From NCBI GenBank assembly GCA_032622095.1, contig CP136061.1, forward strand, positions 266,605,551 to 266,669,550: DNA of 64,000 nucleotides, in the 5' to 3' direction. Source of the stretch: Siphonodentalium dalli (taxonomy: Eukaryota > Mollusca > Scaphopoda > Gadilida > Siphonodentaliidae). Both the position numbers and the translations under genes were made by a program. A model generated the notes under the pieces. That model was not told the DNA's origin and ran no database searches. It worked only from the letters and a program-made list of their open reading frames with translations. This document shows positions 1 to 12,522 of this stretch, one piece after another (the stretch's first letter is position 1; every line of letters begins with the position of its first letter).

Positions 1-3000
1 CAATTATTTACTTGGTCTGTGTGTTACGCTATATCATGTTCCATGATGATATGAATTGAGTAATCACACACAATTATTTACTTGGTCTGTGTGTTACGCT
101 ATATCATGTTCCATGATATGAATTGAGTAATCACACACAATTATTTACTTGGTCTGTGTGTTACGCTATATCATGTTCCATGATGATATGAATTGAGTAA
201 TCACACACAATTATTTACTTGGTCTGTGTGTTACGCTATATCATGTTCCATGATTGAGTAATCACACACAATTATTTACTTGGTCTGTGTGTTACGCTAT
301 ATCATGTTCCATGATGATATGAATTGAGTAATCACACACAATTATTTACTTGGTCTGTGTGTTACGCTATATCATGTTCCATGATATGAATTGAGTAATC
401 ACACACAATTATTTACTTGGTCTGTGTGTTACGCTATATCATGTTCCATGATGATATGAATTGAGTAATCACACACAATTATTTACTTGGTCTGTGTGTT
501 ACGCTATATCATGTTCCATGATATGAATTGAGTAATCACACACAATTATTTACTTGGTCTGTGTGTTACGCTATATCATGTTCCATGATGATATGAATTG
601 AGTAATCACACACAATTATTTACTTGGTCTGTGTGTTACGCTATATCATGTTCCATGATATGAATTGAGTAATCACACACAATTATTTACTTGGTCTGTG
701 TGTTACGCTATATCATGTTCCATGATGATATGAATTGAGTAATCACACACAATTATTTACTTGGTCTGTGGGTTACGCTATATCATGTTCCATGATATGA
801 ATTGAGTAATCACACACAATTATTTACTTGGTCTGTGTGTTACGCTATATCATGTTCCATGATATGAATTGAGTAATCACACACAATTATTTACTTGGTC
901 TGTGTGTTACGCTATATCATGTTCCATGATATGAATTGAGTAATCACACACAATTATTTACTTGGTCTGTGTGTTACGCTATATCATGTTCCATGATATG
1001 AATTGAGTAATCACACACAATTATTTACTTGGTCTGTGTGTTACGCTATATCATGTTCCATGATTGAGTAATCACACACAATTATTTACTTGGTCTGTGT
1101 GTTACGCTATATCATGTTCCATGATGATATGAATTGAGTAATCACACACAATTATTTACTTGGTCTGTGTGTTACGCTATATCATGTTCCATGATATGAA
1201 TTGAGTAATCACACACAATTATTTACTTGGTCTGTGTGTTACGCTATATCATGTTCCATGATATGAATTGAGTAATCACACACAATTATTTACTTGGTCT
1301 GTGTGTTACGCTATATCATGTTCCATGATATGAATTGAGTAATCACACACAATTATTTACTTGGTCTGTGTGTTAAGCTATATCATGTTCCATGATATGA
1401 ATTGAGTAATCACACACAATTATTTACTTGGTCTGTGTGTTACGCTATATCATGTTCCATGATGATATGAATTGAGTAATCACACACAATTATTTACTTG
1501 GTCTGTGTGTTACGCTATATCATGTTCCATGATATGAATTGAGTAATCAGTAATCACACACAATTATTTACTTGGTCTGTGTGTTACGCTATATCATGTT
1601 CCATGATATGAATTGAGTAATCAGTAATCACACACAATTATTTACTTGGTCTGTGTGTTACGCTATATCATGTTCCATGATATGAATTGAGTAATCACAC
1701 ACAATTATTTACTTGGTCTGTGTGTTACGCTATATCATGTTCCATGATATGAATTGAGTAATCACACACAATTATTTACTTGGTCTGTGTGTTACGCTAT
1801 ATCATGTTCCATGATATGAATTGAGCAATCACACACAATTATTTACTTGGTCTGTGTGTTACGCTATATCATGTTCCATGATATGAATTGAGTAATCACA
1901 CACAATTATTTACTTGGTCTGTGTGTTACGCTATATCATGTTCCATGATATGAATTGAGTAATCACACACAATTATTTACTTGGTCTGTGTGTTACGCTA
2001 TATCATGTTCCATGATATGAATTGAGTAATCACACACAATTATTTACTTGGTCTGTGTGTTACGCTATATCATGTTCCATGATGATATGAATTGAGTAAT
2101 CACACACAATTATTTACTTGGTCTGTGTGTTACGCTATATCATGTTCCATGATATGAATTGAGTAATCACACACAATTATTTACTTGGTCTGTGTGTTAC
2201 GCTATATCATGTTCCATGATATGAATTGAGTAATCACACACAATTATTTACTTGGTCTGTGTGTTACGCTATATCATGTTCCATGATATGAATTGAGTAA
2301 TCACACACAATTATTTACTTGGTCGGTGTGTTACGCTATATCATGTTCCATGATGATATGAATTGAGTAATCACACACAATTATTTACTTGGTCTGTGTG
2401 TTACGCTATATCATGTTCCATGATATGAATTGAGTAATCACACACAATTATTTACTTGGTCTGTATGTTACGCTATATCATGTTCCATGATTGAGTAATC
2501 ACACACAATTATTTACTTGGTCTGTGTGTTACGCTATATCATGTTCCATGATATGAATTGAGTAATCACACACAATTATTTACTTGGTCTGTGTGTTACG
2601 CTATATCATGTTCCATGATATGAATTGAGTAATCACACACAATTATTTACTTGGTCTGTGTGTTACGCTATATCATGTTCCATGATGATATGAATTGAGT
2701 AATCACACACAATTATTTACTTGGTCTGTGTGTTACGCTATATCATGTTCCATGATATGAATTGAGTAATCACACACAATTATTTACTTGGTCTGTGTGT
2801 TACGCTATATCATGTTCCATGATGATATGAATTGAGTAATCACACACAATTATTTACTTGGTCTGTGTGTTACGCTATATCATGTTCCATGATATGAATT
2901 GAGTAATCACACACAATTATTTACTTGGTCTGTGTGTTACGCTATATCATGTTCCATGATGATATGAATTGAGTAATCACACACAATTATTTACTTGGTC

Positions 3001-4566
3001 TGTGTGTTACGCTATATCATGTTCCATGATATGAATTGAGTAATCACACACAATTATTTACTTGGTCTGTGTGTTACGCTATATCATGTTCCATGATGAT
3101 ATGAATTGAGTAATCACACACAATTATTTACTTGGTCTGTGTGTTACGCTATATCATGTTCCATGATTGAGTAATCACACACAATTATTTACTTGGTCTG
3201 TGTGTTACGCTATATCATGTTCCATGATGATATGAATTGAGTAATCACACACAATTATTTACTTGGTCTGTGTGTTACGCTATATCATGTTCCATGATAT
3301 GAATTGAGTAATCACACACAATTATTTACTTGGTCTGTGTGTTACGCTATATCATGTTCCATGATGATATGAATTGAGTAATCACACACAATTATTTACT
3401 TGGTCTGTGTGTTACGCTATATCATGTTCCATGATATGAATTGAGTAATCACACACAATTATTTACTTGGTCTGTGTGTTACGCTATATCATGTTCCATG
3501 ATGATATGAATTGAGTAATCACACACAATTATTTACTTGGTCTGTGTGTTACGCTATATCATGTTCCATGATATGAATTGAGTAATCACACACAATTATT
3601 TACTTGGTCTGTGTGTTACGCTATATCATGTTCCATGATGATATGAATTGAGTAATCACACACAATTATTTACTTGGTCTGTGGGTTACGCTATATCATG
3701 TTCCATGATATGAATTGAGTAATCACACACAATTATTTACTTGGTCTGTGTGTTACGCTATATCATGTTCCATGATATGAATTGAGTAATCACACACAAT
3801 TATTTACTTGGTCTGTGTGTTACGCTATATCATGTTCCATGATATGAATTGAGTAATCACACACAATTATTTACTTGGTCTGTGTGTTACGCTATATCAT
3901 GTTCCATGATATGAATTGAGTAATCACACACAATTATTTACTTGGTCTGTGTGTTACGCTATATCATGTTCCATGATTGAGTAATCACACACAATTATTT
4001 ACTTGGTCTGTGTGTTACGCTATATCATGTTCCATGATGATATGAATTGAGTAATCACACACAATTATTTACTTGGTCTGTGTGTTACGCTATATCATGT
4101 TCCATGATATGAATTGAGTAATCACACACAATTATTTACTTGGTCTGTGTGTTACGCTATATCATGTTCCATGATATGAATTGAGTAATCACACACAATT
4201 ATTTACTTGGTCTGTGTGTTACGCTATATCATGTTCCATGATATGAATTGAGTAATCACACACAATTATTTACTTGGTCTGTGTGTTAAGCTATATCATG
4301 TTCCATGATATGAATTGAGTAATCACACACAATTATTTGCTATATCATGTTCCATGATATGAATTGAGTAATCACACACAATTATATACTTGGTCTGTGT
4401 GTTACGCTATATCATGTTCCATGATGATATGAATTGAGTAATCACACACAATTATTTACTTGGTCTGTGTGTTATGCTATATCATGTTCCATGATTGAGT
4501 AATCACACACAATTATTTACTTGGTCTGTGTGTTACCATGGTTACGCTATATCATGTTCCATGATT
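1..4566. repeat. Satellite array, 70/67/61-bp units
   Basis: About 65 head-to-tail copies of one unit beginning CAATTATTTACTTGGTCTGT. The standard unit is 70 bp. A 67-bp form lacks one GAT, and a 61-bp form lacks a further stretch around GATATGAAT. Copies are almost identical, with rare single-base variants (a GGGTTACG variant near 768 and 3681, a TTAAGC variant near 1371 and 4284). Each unit holds a short hairpin, ATCATG-TTC-CATGAT. CACACA before and TGTGTG after the TTATTTACTTGG segment form a second inverted pair. The array starts before the window and degenerates after about 4340. No open reading frame is present. Confidence 0.97.
2914..4340. repeat. Second copy of a 2913-bp higher-order repeat
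   Basis: The order of 70-, 67- and 61-bp units here repeats that of 1-1427 with a constant offset of 2913 bp. The 61-bp unit at 208-268 recurs at 3121-3181. The next unit lacking GATATGAAT (near 1051) recurs near 3964. The GGGTTACG variant at 768 recurs at 3681, and the TTAAGC variant at 1371 recurs at 4284. The match ends at about 4340, where this copy has lost about 18 bp of a unit. This is a block duplication laid over the monomer array, as expected from unequal exchange or amplification of a multi-unit block. Confidence 0.9.
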
Positions 4567-5117
4567 GGTCAACTGCCAATTGGGTCATGTTCTTCTTATC
4601 CCAAATAGTTGACCTAATCACTAAAAGTGGTCAGTAGAATAATAGGGCGTGCTTTTAAATGTTCAGCTGAATTGCATTTGAAGCCAGTAATTTATATCGA
4701 TCACATGATCGTTGCTAAGTGGTTGAACATCTTATATTGGGCTGACTTAAAGTGCCATCTGGGCTAGTCTCAAATTTTGTGAAAATAAATAAGAATACAT
4801 TCATCATTTTTATGGGAATAAATCGTCAAAAAGCTATATAAAAATTGCAGCTCACACAATGTGCCCAACAACCACAGCGTTGTATCCATCAATAACCACA
4901 TACCCACTATATTAATTTCTTACTTATTTAAATAGCCTGTATATTACAATAAATCATGTTCCTTGATAGTCCACTGCCATATAATTTGGTCATGCGTTTC
5001 ATATCCCAATAAAACACACCATAACACAAACTGCCATCACATCTCGTTGACCTAGATGACTAAAAACAGTAGATAGAATACCTCGGCATGTTTTTTAAGT
5101 GTGTAGCCATAGACTAG
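4532..5117 (+). repeat. Array-flanking sequence present as two diverged copies
   Basis: The sequence leaving the satellite (about 4532-4700) is similar to 4895-5117. Both run from a satellite-like monomer (TTAC...ATCATGTTCC.TGAT) into YCAACTGCC-like sequence, then TTGGTCATG, TATCCCAA, GTTGACCTA and ACTAAAA, in the same order and strand. The second copy has only one decayed monomer. The satellite therefore seems to have grown from a monomer that belongs to a dispersed element. Nothing coding is seen. 5118-5340 shows no recognisable feature. Confidence 0.7.
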
Positions 5118-5339
5118 CCGATGGATAATTCACCGGTAGAATATTGGGATAACTTACAATGTCGCATTTTGTAATATCCAAACTACTGATATTTCAGAAA
5201 AATTTATATTAATAAGGAAAAAGCTATGATATAAATATAAGAAACTAGCTTCGGGGACTTTATTCAGCATCGGAGCAACCTGTGCTCAAATGGGTATGCG
5301 CCATAATGTATGGCTGATGCTATCTTCTGTTTGTTCTTA

Positions 5340-5800
5340 TCAACACACTCAGACCTCTAAAGATGGTGCTGGACATTTGTAGAATGAGGTCCCCAGAGGG
5401 TGAATTCACAGTGGGCTAGCATCACTAAATTAACCCACTGGAGACCTTAGTCTGCTTAGGCCTCATCTTTATTATCTTTATCTTTATTAACAAGTTTTTT
5501 GAGTTTATTTAGAAACTTCTATACAAAGTTTCCTTTTCTTTGTTAGTTTAGTTTCTCTCTTTTCCCAAATTGGCAGATGACACAATAATACATTATTGAG
5601 GTGCCCAATGGGTGCACATCACCATCTTCACCATTTGGAAACTTAAATCTGTCTAGGTCTCCTATAGCAGATGAGGTCATGAGGTCCCCCAGAGGATGAA
5701 TTTACTGATGCTAGCTCAATTAAATTTCACCATTCTAGGCTGATGGGTTGGGTAGCATCACTAAATTCACCCTCTGGGGACCTCATTCTGCACACGCCCA
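5340..5800. mobile_element. Family A long-form MITE region
   Basis: This region contains imperfect foldbacks built from GAGGTCCCCAGAGGGTGAAT and its complement around GATGCTAGC (about 5376-5462 and 5680-5794). They are separated by a spacer with AAACTTCTATA and CCAAATTGGCAGATGACAC. The same arrangement recurs near 20.95-21.27 kb, 26.05-26.45 kb and 48.60-48.86 kb. It is non-coding. Termini are defined best by the copies at 14098 and 14649. Confidence 0.75.
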
Positions 5801-5887
5801 GCACCATAATTTGAGGCCTGAACATTCCAAGGAGGAATCATGTGACAAAATGGTGAAACAGGTAAATTTTAATTTTGATTCAGAATA

Positions 5888-6100
5888 CAGTAATGCTCTA
5901 AGTAATTGACTTCTTAACCACAGCAGAATTATGGGTAACTTTTCAGGATTTAGTCGGAAATATGGCTTGTTGCCATTCATCGGAAAGCTCTCGGCGAGAG
6001 CTTTCCGATGAATGGCAACAAGCCATATTTCCAACTAAATCCTGAAAAGTTACCCATAATTCTGCTGTGGTTAAGGGGTCAATTACTTAGAGCATTACTG
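5888..6100. mobile_element. Family B foldback MITE, TA-flanked
   Basis: A near-perfect inverted repeat with arms of about 105 bp closes on CTCTCGGCGAGAG. Arms run from CAGTAATGCYCTAAGTAATT through CCACAGCAGAATTATGGGTA to TTTCCGATGAATGGCAACAA. TA lies immediately outside both ends, which fits a Tc1/mariner-type target. Other copies are at 7155-7367, 20601-20821, 25464-25559 (deleted) and 53936-54538 (interrupted). The reading frame across it is only the palindrome read through. Confidence 0.9.
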
Positions 6101-6382
6101 TATGAAGCTACATGTGTATTTATAATAATTTGAGGCCTGAACACACTGTATTTGAATGAGCCAGTTTCTCGGGAAGAATCATGTGCAGACAAAATGGCGT
6201 AACATCCATTTTAATTTTGATTCAGAATATGAAGCTATTTATAGCACAACAATGATAACATCTCACAACATCTTTACAATAAAAAAGAATCGTGAACACA
6301 ATTATAAATGGAAAGACAACTATTTTATTTGTCTTTGGCCAATATAAATATATTACTGGATTCTCATCAAACTTTTTTGGAA

Positions 6383-6690
6383 AATTGGAGCAGGCGGGCG
6401 ATTTTAAATTGGAGCAGGCGGGCGATTTTAAATTGAGGCGGACGGGCGAATTTAAATTGGGACGGGCGGGCGAATTTAAATTGGGGCGGGCGGGCGATTT
6501 TAAGTTGGGGCGGGTGGGCGAATTTAAATTGGGACGGGCAGGCGAATTTAAATTGGGGCGGGCGGGCGATTTTAAATTGGGGCGGGCGGGCGATTTTAAA
6601 TTGGGACGGGCGGGGGGAATTTAAATTGGGGCGGGCGGGCGAATTTAAATTGGGGCGGGCGGGCAATTTTAAATTGGGGCGGGCGGGTAA
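6383..6690. repeat. 24-bp GC-rich minisatellite
   Basis: About 13 copies of a unit close to GGGCGGGCGGGCGATTTTAA plus ATTG, with GAATTT/GATTTT alternation. Because 24 is a multiple of three, it gives open frames on both strands that encode an eight-residue repeat (FKLGRAGD/E). The lack of a gene context and the perfect simple repetition argue against a real protein. Confidence 0.93.
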
Positions 6691-6717
6691 ATTAAATTTT
6701 TAATATTTTATTCTTAA

Positions 6718-6960
6718 CCCTTTCTATACTGATTACTCATTATGAAATGTTCATATAATAAGTTCAACAACAACCATAGGTCATTTGTTGAACTTATTAT
6801 ATGAACATTATAATATATAATAAATCTTTCTGCATTTACATGATCCTTTGGTCTGCCTGTCGTCTGCTCATTTTCCATGAGCACCTCTGCAGATGAATAA
6901 TAGACACATCCAATGTACATGTATAACTTTATATGGTCAATACAATACAAGGTGATATAA
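6718..6960. mobile_element. Family G (TTAA, CCCTTTCTATAC) partial element
   Basis: TTAA at 6714-6717 precedes CCCTTTCTATACTGATTACT. A hairpin follows in which AATGTTCATATAATAAGTTC is mirrored by GAACTTATTATATGAACATT (about 6740-6811). The following segment matches the right half of the 17785-19297 element (CTTCTGCA, TGAATAATAG). The right terminus is not clear. 6961-7150 shows no feature beyond a GGGG-rich patch near 7070-7120. Confidence 0.6.
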
Positions 6961-7154
6961 ATTGCACAATTTGATTGAAATATACTGATTAATGGGTCAA
7001 TGCAATGTACTTTAGAGGTTAAGGCATGAGAAAAAAAGTTTACATCTAAATTATCCAAATAAAAAATATTGGAGGAGGGGACCAAAAATTGGATCGAGAG
7101 GGGGTAATGAGGGGATAATGAGAATCAAGCTTTTTTTTATATATTGGCCTTATA

Positions 7155-7367
7155 CAGTAATGCCCTAAGTGATCGACTCCTTAACCACAGCAGAATTATG
7201 GGTAACTTTTCAGGATTTAGTCGGAAATATGGCTTGTTGCCATTCATCGGAAAGCTCTCAGTGAGAGCTTTCTGATGAATGGCAACAAGCCATATTTCCG
7301 ACTAAATCCTGAAAAGTTACCCATAATTCTGCTGTGGTTAAGGAGTCGATTACTTAGGGCATTACTG
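7155..7367. mobile_element. Family B foldback MITE, TA-flanked
   Basis: Intact copy of the family at 5888, with TA on each side (7153-7154 and 7368-7369), the same arms, and a centre of CTCTCAGTGAGAG. It carries the intact CTCCTTAACCACAGCAG segment that serves as the empty target for the nested insertion at 53956. Confidence 0.9.
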
Positions 7368-8563
7368 TACTGAAATGATATCAATTGAAATGGAAGGAAC
7401 CTCGATTATTGTGTAAAACAAAAGTATTTAAATATAAAAACAAACAAAACAATAAACATTAATAATATCAGGTATAGAGTCAAATGCATTGAATGATTGG
7501 ATAATAGGGGCTTAACTCTCCACTCCCTCTGCCATCTCAAGGCTGGAAATAGTGAGTCTGTCATTCGCAGAATGAGGTCCCCAGCAGGCTAGCATCACAA
7601 ATCTGAGAACCTCATTCTACTTAGGCCTCATCTTCTGGGTTGTATCAAACTATCTATAGTCTCAAAATCAGGGCTCAAATTAACTGCTATGTAATATCCA
7701 ATTTCTGGTAACCAATTTACAATGTATTGGTCAGTTTTGGTAGGGAATGCTATACAAAATCTACCCAGTGCTGCAAAATTAATGCTTTACAAATTAAAAA
7801 TATTAAATTGACCCCTGATAAAAATAACATTGTTTTTAGTTATTTCTGTTCAGTTTCTATATCCTCTAATTTGCAGAAGAATGGAAGATAAAAATGCATA
7901 ATCGAGGAGACTAATGGTTAACATCAACTTCATCTGGGGAACTTCATTCTGATCCCAGATCTCCATTAGAAGATGAGGTCTAAGCAGAATGAGGTTCACA
8001 TAGGTGGAATTCGATGAAGATAACATGCATAATCGAGGTGACTAATGGGTGAACATGACCAACTTCAACTGGAGAACTTCATTCTGATCCCAGATCTCCC
8101 ATAGAAGATGAGGTCTAAGCAGAATGAGGTTCACATAGGTTGAATTTGATGAAGATAACATGCATAATCGAGGTGACTAATGGGTGAACATCACCAACTT
8201 CAACTGATACTAGGTCTCCCATAGCTATTGAAGTCCAAGCAGAATAAGGTTCCCATAGGATGAATTTGATAACGCTAGCCCACTGTGTGATAGTGTCTGT
8301 AAATTCACCCTCTAGGGACCTCATTCTGCAAATGACAGACACACTATTTCAAGGCTTTGCCACCTGCAAATATTTACAATCACACACACATATGGCAAGA
8401 AACATGAGCAGTAAGTTAAGGGGGTATGTTTTTGTCCGATGTAGAACGTCTTGCGATAGAGCGGGAAAAGGGTAACAGAGGATGATATCATATTGTGTAG
8501 AATTAAGGAACTTGCAAAGAAATTAAAGTTGGAAATCTATGGAAATGGGCACTAAATGCTCGT
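7368..8563. repeat. Family A derivative with three tandem ~133-bp units; otherwise no gene
   Basis: 7556-7622 is a short family A foldback. From about 7883 to 8270 a unit of roughly 133 bp is repeated three times (ATGCATAATCGAGGTGACTA, then CTTCATTCTGATCCCAGATC and GAGGTTCACATAGG). It ends in another family A arm at 8270-8357. No gene is seen in 8358-8563. Confidence 0.7.
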
Positions 8564-8923
8564 CCCTTTACCCAACAGAACGGCCCTGTGCCAATGCATT
8601 CTCTTATAGGTCGCCTCGCATATATAAGAGAATGCATTGGCTTAACACATTAAAAATTATAAAATTGTTAAAGATTGTAAGAAAAAATGGTAAAAAGTGT
8701 TAAAGGCCAATGCATTCTCTTATATATGCGAGGCGACCTATGGTCGACTCGCATATATAAGAGAATGCATTGGCACAGGGCATAACTGTAACCATCACAA
8801 TGTGGTCAAGGAGCCGGTTCCAATGATATCCATATTTGTATGGTTCTATTGAGACAGTCCGAAGATATTTTAGGCTGTTGAAGCTTTATTTGGCCGGTTT
8901 TGGCCACTTTGTTGGGTAAAGGG
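8564..8923. mobile_element. Family C MITE (TTAA target, CCCTTTACCCAAC ends)
   Basis: Terminal inverted repeats CCCTTTACCCAAC / GTTGGGTAAAGGG. The right flank is TTAA; the left flank has drifted to TCGT. Inside are two hairpins built from CCAATGCATTCTCTTATATA and its complement, with a TTAAAAATTATAAAATTGTT spacer. Full copies are at 21727, 25032 and 53956. The TTAA target and CCC ends match piggyBac-type transposition. Confidence 0.88.
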
Positions 8924-9611
8924 TTAAACTGCCAGTTGACCCAGTTGAGTTTATAAATATAATTTTTAAGTAATAGATCAGCTGAATAGGTGTTTATTTT
9001 GTTGTGTTCCATAGACAATGGATGCAAGTTGGTCTGACAATTTTTATGTGTGGAACACTTTTTACTTAGTCATGTAAGCACCAATAAAATAATACAAATA
9101 AATATTATTAATGTGTATTTATAGCATGTAATTATTTGCGCAATGTATGAATGTATACAAGGAGGGACTTTCCTTTTTCACTGAATGATGCGTAGAAAAT
9201 AAATAATAGATTATCCCAATTACCCGGCCCTCCTGCCACAATTTTCCAAATAAACCTGATGATACTCTAGGTAAATATTTGTTTATGGCTGTATAGTACA
9301 TAATGCTATGTCCTGGGTCTATATTTTGTGATGGCAGAGGGGTTATGAAGCACATTATAAGCATGTCGCTGCCTGGGTGAGCTAAAATAACCTGTAATCT
9401 TCAAAGTTAATTTTAATTAAAATAAGCTGATAAATGTATATCATATACATGTACATGTTAGAGGTTACTTGAGGAGCATGAGCATTGCTACATTTTATAT
9501 CTTGAGATAGATTAAAAGCATGGGTAGCCTTCACGTGGATATGCTGTTAAAATAGTCGCACCAGTTAAATCTACCATAAACAGAAAGAATATATCAAAAT
9601 AGACATATTAT
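8924..9611. other. No gene seen; fragment of a foldback family
   Basis: About 9007-9060 resembles one arm of the 21324-21710 foldback (GTTCCATAGA.AATGGATGCA, then GTCTGAC and TGTGTGGAA). The rest is AT-rich and shows no repeat structure, exon signals or long coding frame. Confidence 0.5.
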
Positions 9612-9788
9612 GTTCTTATACCAATCATAAATATCGCTTTAATAGTATGTTACAATCAAGTTTGTATGATGTGTTATGTAAACAAAAGTCAGGTTCTGTA
9701 ACCTATTTAGCTTTTGTTTACATAACAAAGCTTACAAACTTGACAATAACATACTATTTACACGATATTCATGATTGGTATAAGAACA
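9612..9788. mobile_element. Foldback element, GTATAAGAAC-type arms
   Basis: Imperfect palindrome. TTCTTATACCAATCA at the left mirrors TGATTGGTATAAGAA at the right. Inner arms are TATGTAAACAAAAG / CTTTTGTTTACATA. Related, more decayed copies lie near 16845-17075 and 58325-58600. It is non-coding. Confidence 0.75.
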
Positions 9789-9834
9789 AGGTCTGTCTAT
9801 CTTTTAATATTCTTAATGATTATGGTGGTTTTAA

Positions 9835-10216
9835 TGGTACTCAATTCGGGGGTAAAAAATAATTGAATCGAGTCGAGGAACCCACCCATCAACACTCAGA
9901 GTGATCAGATATAAATTTTTGAAGTTTTGTTATTTCTATTGTTTGTGGCCCACAACACGCCGTCAAAAGGGTGGTCCCAGTCAAAATTGCGTTATTATCA
10001 CCACTTGATCTTAGAGTTTATCCATCTTCATCCGTTTGAATAAGTGTTTCTGTGGCAATTATTAGTACACATCTCGAGAAAAATTACCAACTTCAAAAAT
10101 CAAAATCTGATCACTCTGAGCTTTGATGGATGGGTTCCTCGACTCGAATCAAATATTTTTTACCCCTGAAGCCAAAGAAATACTAATTTAGGGGTGCCTA
10201 ATCGGATTGAGTACCT
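9835..10216. mobile_element. Family E MITE (TTAA, AGGTACTCAATCCGAT)
   Basis: TTAA flanks both sides (9831-9834, 10217-10220). Ends are TGGTACTCAATTC and ATCGGATTGAGTACCT. The arms are long inverted repeats: AGTCGAGGAACCCACCCATC and CTCAGAGTGATCAGAT mirror GATGGGTTCCTCGACTCGAA and CTGATCACTCTGAGCTTTGA. Both ends are of the same type, as at 17160. Copies at 13232, 22228 and 27443 have a different right half. Confidence 0.85.
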
Positions 10217-10344
10217 TTAACAGCAATACCCACCACCAATGATTATAGTATCTTTAAACATAGTCTATCTCTTCCTATAATAAGTTTTATATATTTCCCG
10301 GGGTATAAAACAATCAATATGAATCGAACACCCCTGTCTGGAAA

Positions 10345-10660
10345 TGTTTCTATCAATTAATATTAATTTTATTTTTATTTTTCTGGTATACTACATAACT
10401 TTCTATCAATTAATATTTGTATACTACATAACTTTCTATCAATTAATATTAATTTTATTTTTATTTTTCTGGTATACTACATAAGTTTCTATCGATGAAT
10501 ATTTGTATACTACATAACTTTCTATCAATTAATATTAATTTTATTTTTATTTTTCTGGTATACTACATAACTTTCTATCAATTAATATTAATATTAATTT
10601 TATTTTTCTGGTATACTACATAACTTTCTATCAATGAATATTTTTATACTCATAACTTTC
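10345..10660. repeat. AT-rich tandem repeat
   Basis: Three to four imperfect copies of a ~110-bp AT-rich block containing ACTACATAACTTTCTATCAA, TTAATATTAATTTTATTTTT and CTGGTATACT. A similar single segment lies near 12730-12775. 10661-10940 has no feature. Confidence 0.8.
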
Positions 10661-10940
10661 TAAACAGTTCTATGGTCTAATTTTAGAACATAAATATAAA
10701 TTGATCTCGCGGAAACATTTGGAGCGTAACAAGAGGGAGAATACTATCTTGCGGTGTTGGCAACCTCAATAAAGGCAAATTTCGTTGCAACTAACTGATT
10801 TCGCTGCGAATTACGCTCTGTTTCGTCAGAAATAAAACACTTTAAAATTATGCCTTATAGACAAATAATATACCTCATCTTCAGTTTTATCTGTAGTTTA
10901 TTCACAAAACAGCTACTTGTATTCTTGAAATCGGGTTTTT

Positions 10941-12230
10941 AGTCGAGTTTTTTTCCAAAACTCGACTTATAGTTTGATGAGGGACGGCGGCGGGCGGGCG
11001 GCGTGTTTTGCTTATAACTCAACCGTTTATTGACGGATTCATTTTTTTTTTCGTGTGTGAGTACATATCCATGCACGTAAGCTGCAGACAAAAAATCGGA
11101 CGAGTTCGAAAACCGGCCTGGTCCGATAAAATTTTATAGAGTTATGGCCCTTAATTAGTCATTTTTCACGAATTTTCAGCTCGTTAGCGCGATAACTTCA
11201 ACAAACGTTATCCGATTTGATTGAAATTTGGTATATTGGTGTCTCCCAAGAATATCTCGGACGAGTTCAAAAACCGGCCTGGTCCGATAAAATTTGATAG
11301 AGTTATGGCCCTTAATTAGTCATTTTTCACGAATTTTCAGCTCGTTAGCGCGATAACTTGAACAAACGTTATCCGATTTGATTGAAATTTGGTATATAAC
11401 TGTCTCCCAAGAATATCTCGGACGAGTTCGAAAACCGGCCTGGTCCGATAAAATTTGATAAGAGTTATGGCCCTTAATTAGTCATTTTTCACGAATTTTC
11501 AGCTCGTTAGCGCGATAACTTCAACAAACGTTATCCGATTTGATTGAAATTTGGTATATAGGTGTCTCCCAAGAATATCTCGGTCGAGTTCGAAAACCGG
11601 CCAGGTCCAATAAAATTTGATATAGTTATGGCCCTTAATTAGTCATTTTTTCACAAATTTTCAGCTCGTTAGCGCGATAATTTAATAAACATCATCCTAT
11701 TTGATTGAAATTTTGATTTATAGGTGTCTCCCAAGAATACCTCGGACGAGTTAGAAAACCGGCCTGGTCCGATAAAATTTGATAGAGTTATGGTCCTTAA
11801 GTAGTTATTTTGTACGAATTTTGAGCTCGTTAGTGCGATAACTGCAAAAAACGTCATCCGATTCAACTAAAATTTGGTATATAAGTGTCTTCCAATAATA
11901 TCCTTTTGAAGTTCAAAAACCAGCCTGGCCCAATAAAATTTGATAGAGTTATGGCCCTTAATTAATTAGTCATTTTTTGTGAATTTTTAGCTCATTAGCG
12001 CGATAACTTCAACAAACGTCCTCCGATTTGTTTAAAATTTGGAATAGACATACTTGCCAAGAATATTTCGGACGAGTTCGAAAACCAGCCTGGCCCGATA
12101 AAATTTGATAGAGTTATATGGCCCTTAATTAGGCATTTTTCGATTTTACCTATTAATTAGTCACCGATACTGATGCACACCAATTAAGCCACCGAAAACG
12201 AGACACAGCATCTCTGATGCCACCTCTTGT
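10941..12230. mobile_element. GTCGAG core-repeat element
   Basis: The left end is a hairpin, AGTCGAG-TTTTTTTCCAAAA-CTCGACT. A GC-rich GGCGGGCGGGCGGCG patch and then about seven tandem core units of roughly 161-162 bp follow. Each core has GTTATGGCCCTTAATTAGTC, CTCGTTAGCGCGATAACTTC, GAAATTTGGTATATAG and GACGAGTTCGAAAACC. The right end is GATGCCACCTCTTGT. There are no terminal inverted repeats. This organisation fits non-autonomous Helitron/Helentron elements with core repeats, as known in bivalves; that assignment is inference. Homologous copies lie at 58881-61621. Confidence 0.8.
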
Positions 12231-12285
12231 ATATAAATTATGTTGTTGTTCTAATTGTGGCCCGGAAGAGATACACTATCTTTAA

Positions 12286-12522
12286 CCCTTCCATGACTGG
12301 ATCTTCCTGAAATTTTGTGAAAACACTGTGCCAATGCATTATCTTATTATATGCGATTCTACCATAGGAAGCCTCGCATATATAGGAGAATACATTGGCC
12401 TAACAATATTTACCTTAACTTTGTAAGCCAGTGCATTATCTTATATATGCAAGGTTATGGGGAGAATGCACTGACACAGGATCTTTAATTGCTGCACCAG
12501 TGCAGTTCCTGTCATGAAAGGT
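12286..12522. mobile_element. Family D MITE (TTAA, CCCTTCCATGAC)
   Basis: TTAA at both sides. Ends are CCCTTCCATGACTGG and CAG...GTCATGAAAGGT. The interior holds decayed copies of the same ATTCTCTTATATATGCGAG hairpin that is in family C, though the termini differ. A second copy is at 25763-26006. Confidence 0.75.

Noticed and set aside
1-4566. CRISPR-like regular repeats
   Set aside because: Whole units are repeated with no unique spacers, and the genome is animal; this is a satellite.
6292-6666. Open frames on both strands encoding an eight-residue repeated peptide
   Set aside because: The frames follow from a 24-bp minisatellite whose period is a multiple of three; there is no start context, splice structure or non-repeat domain.
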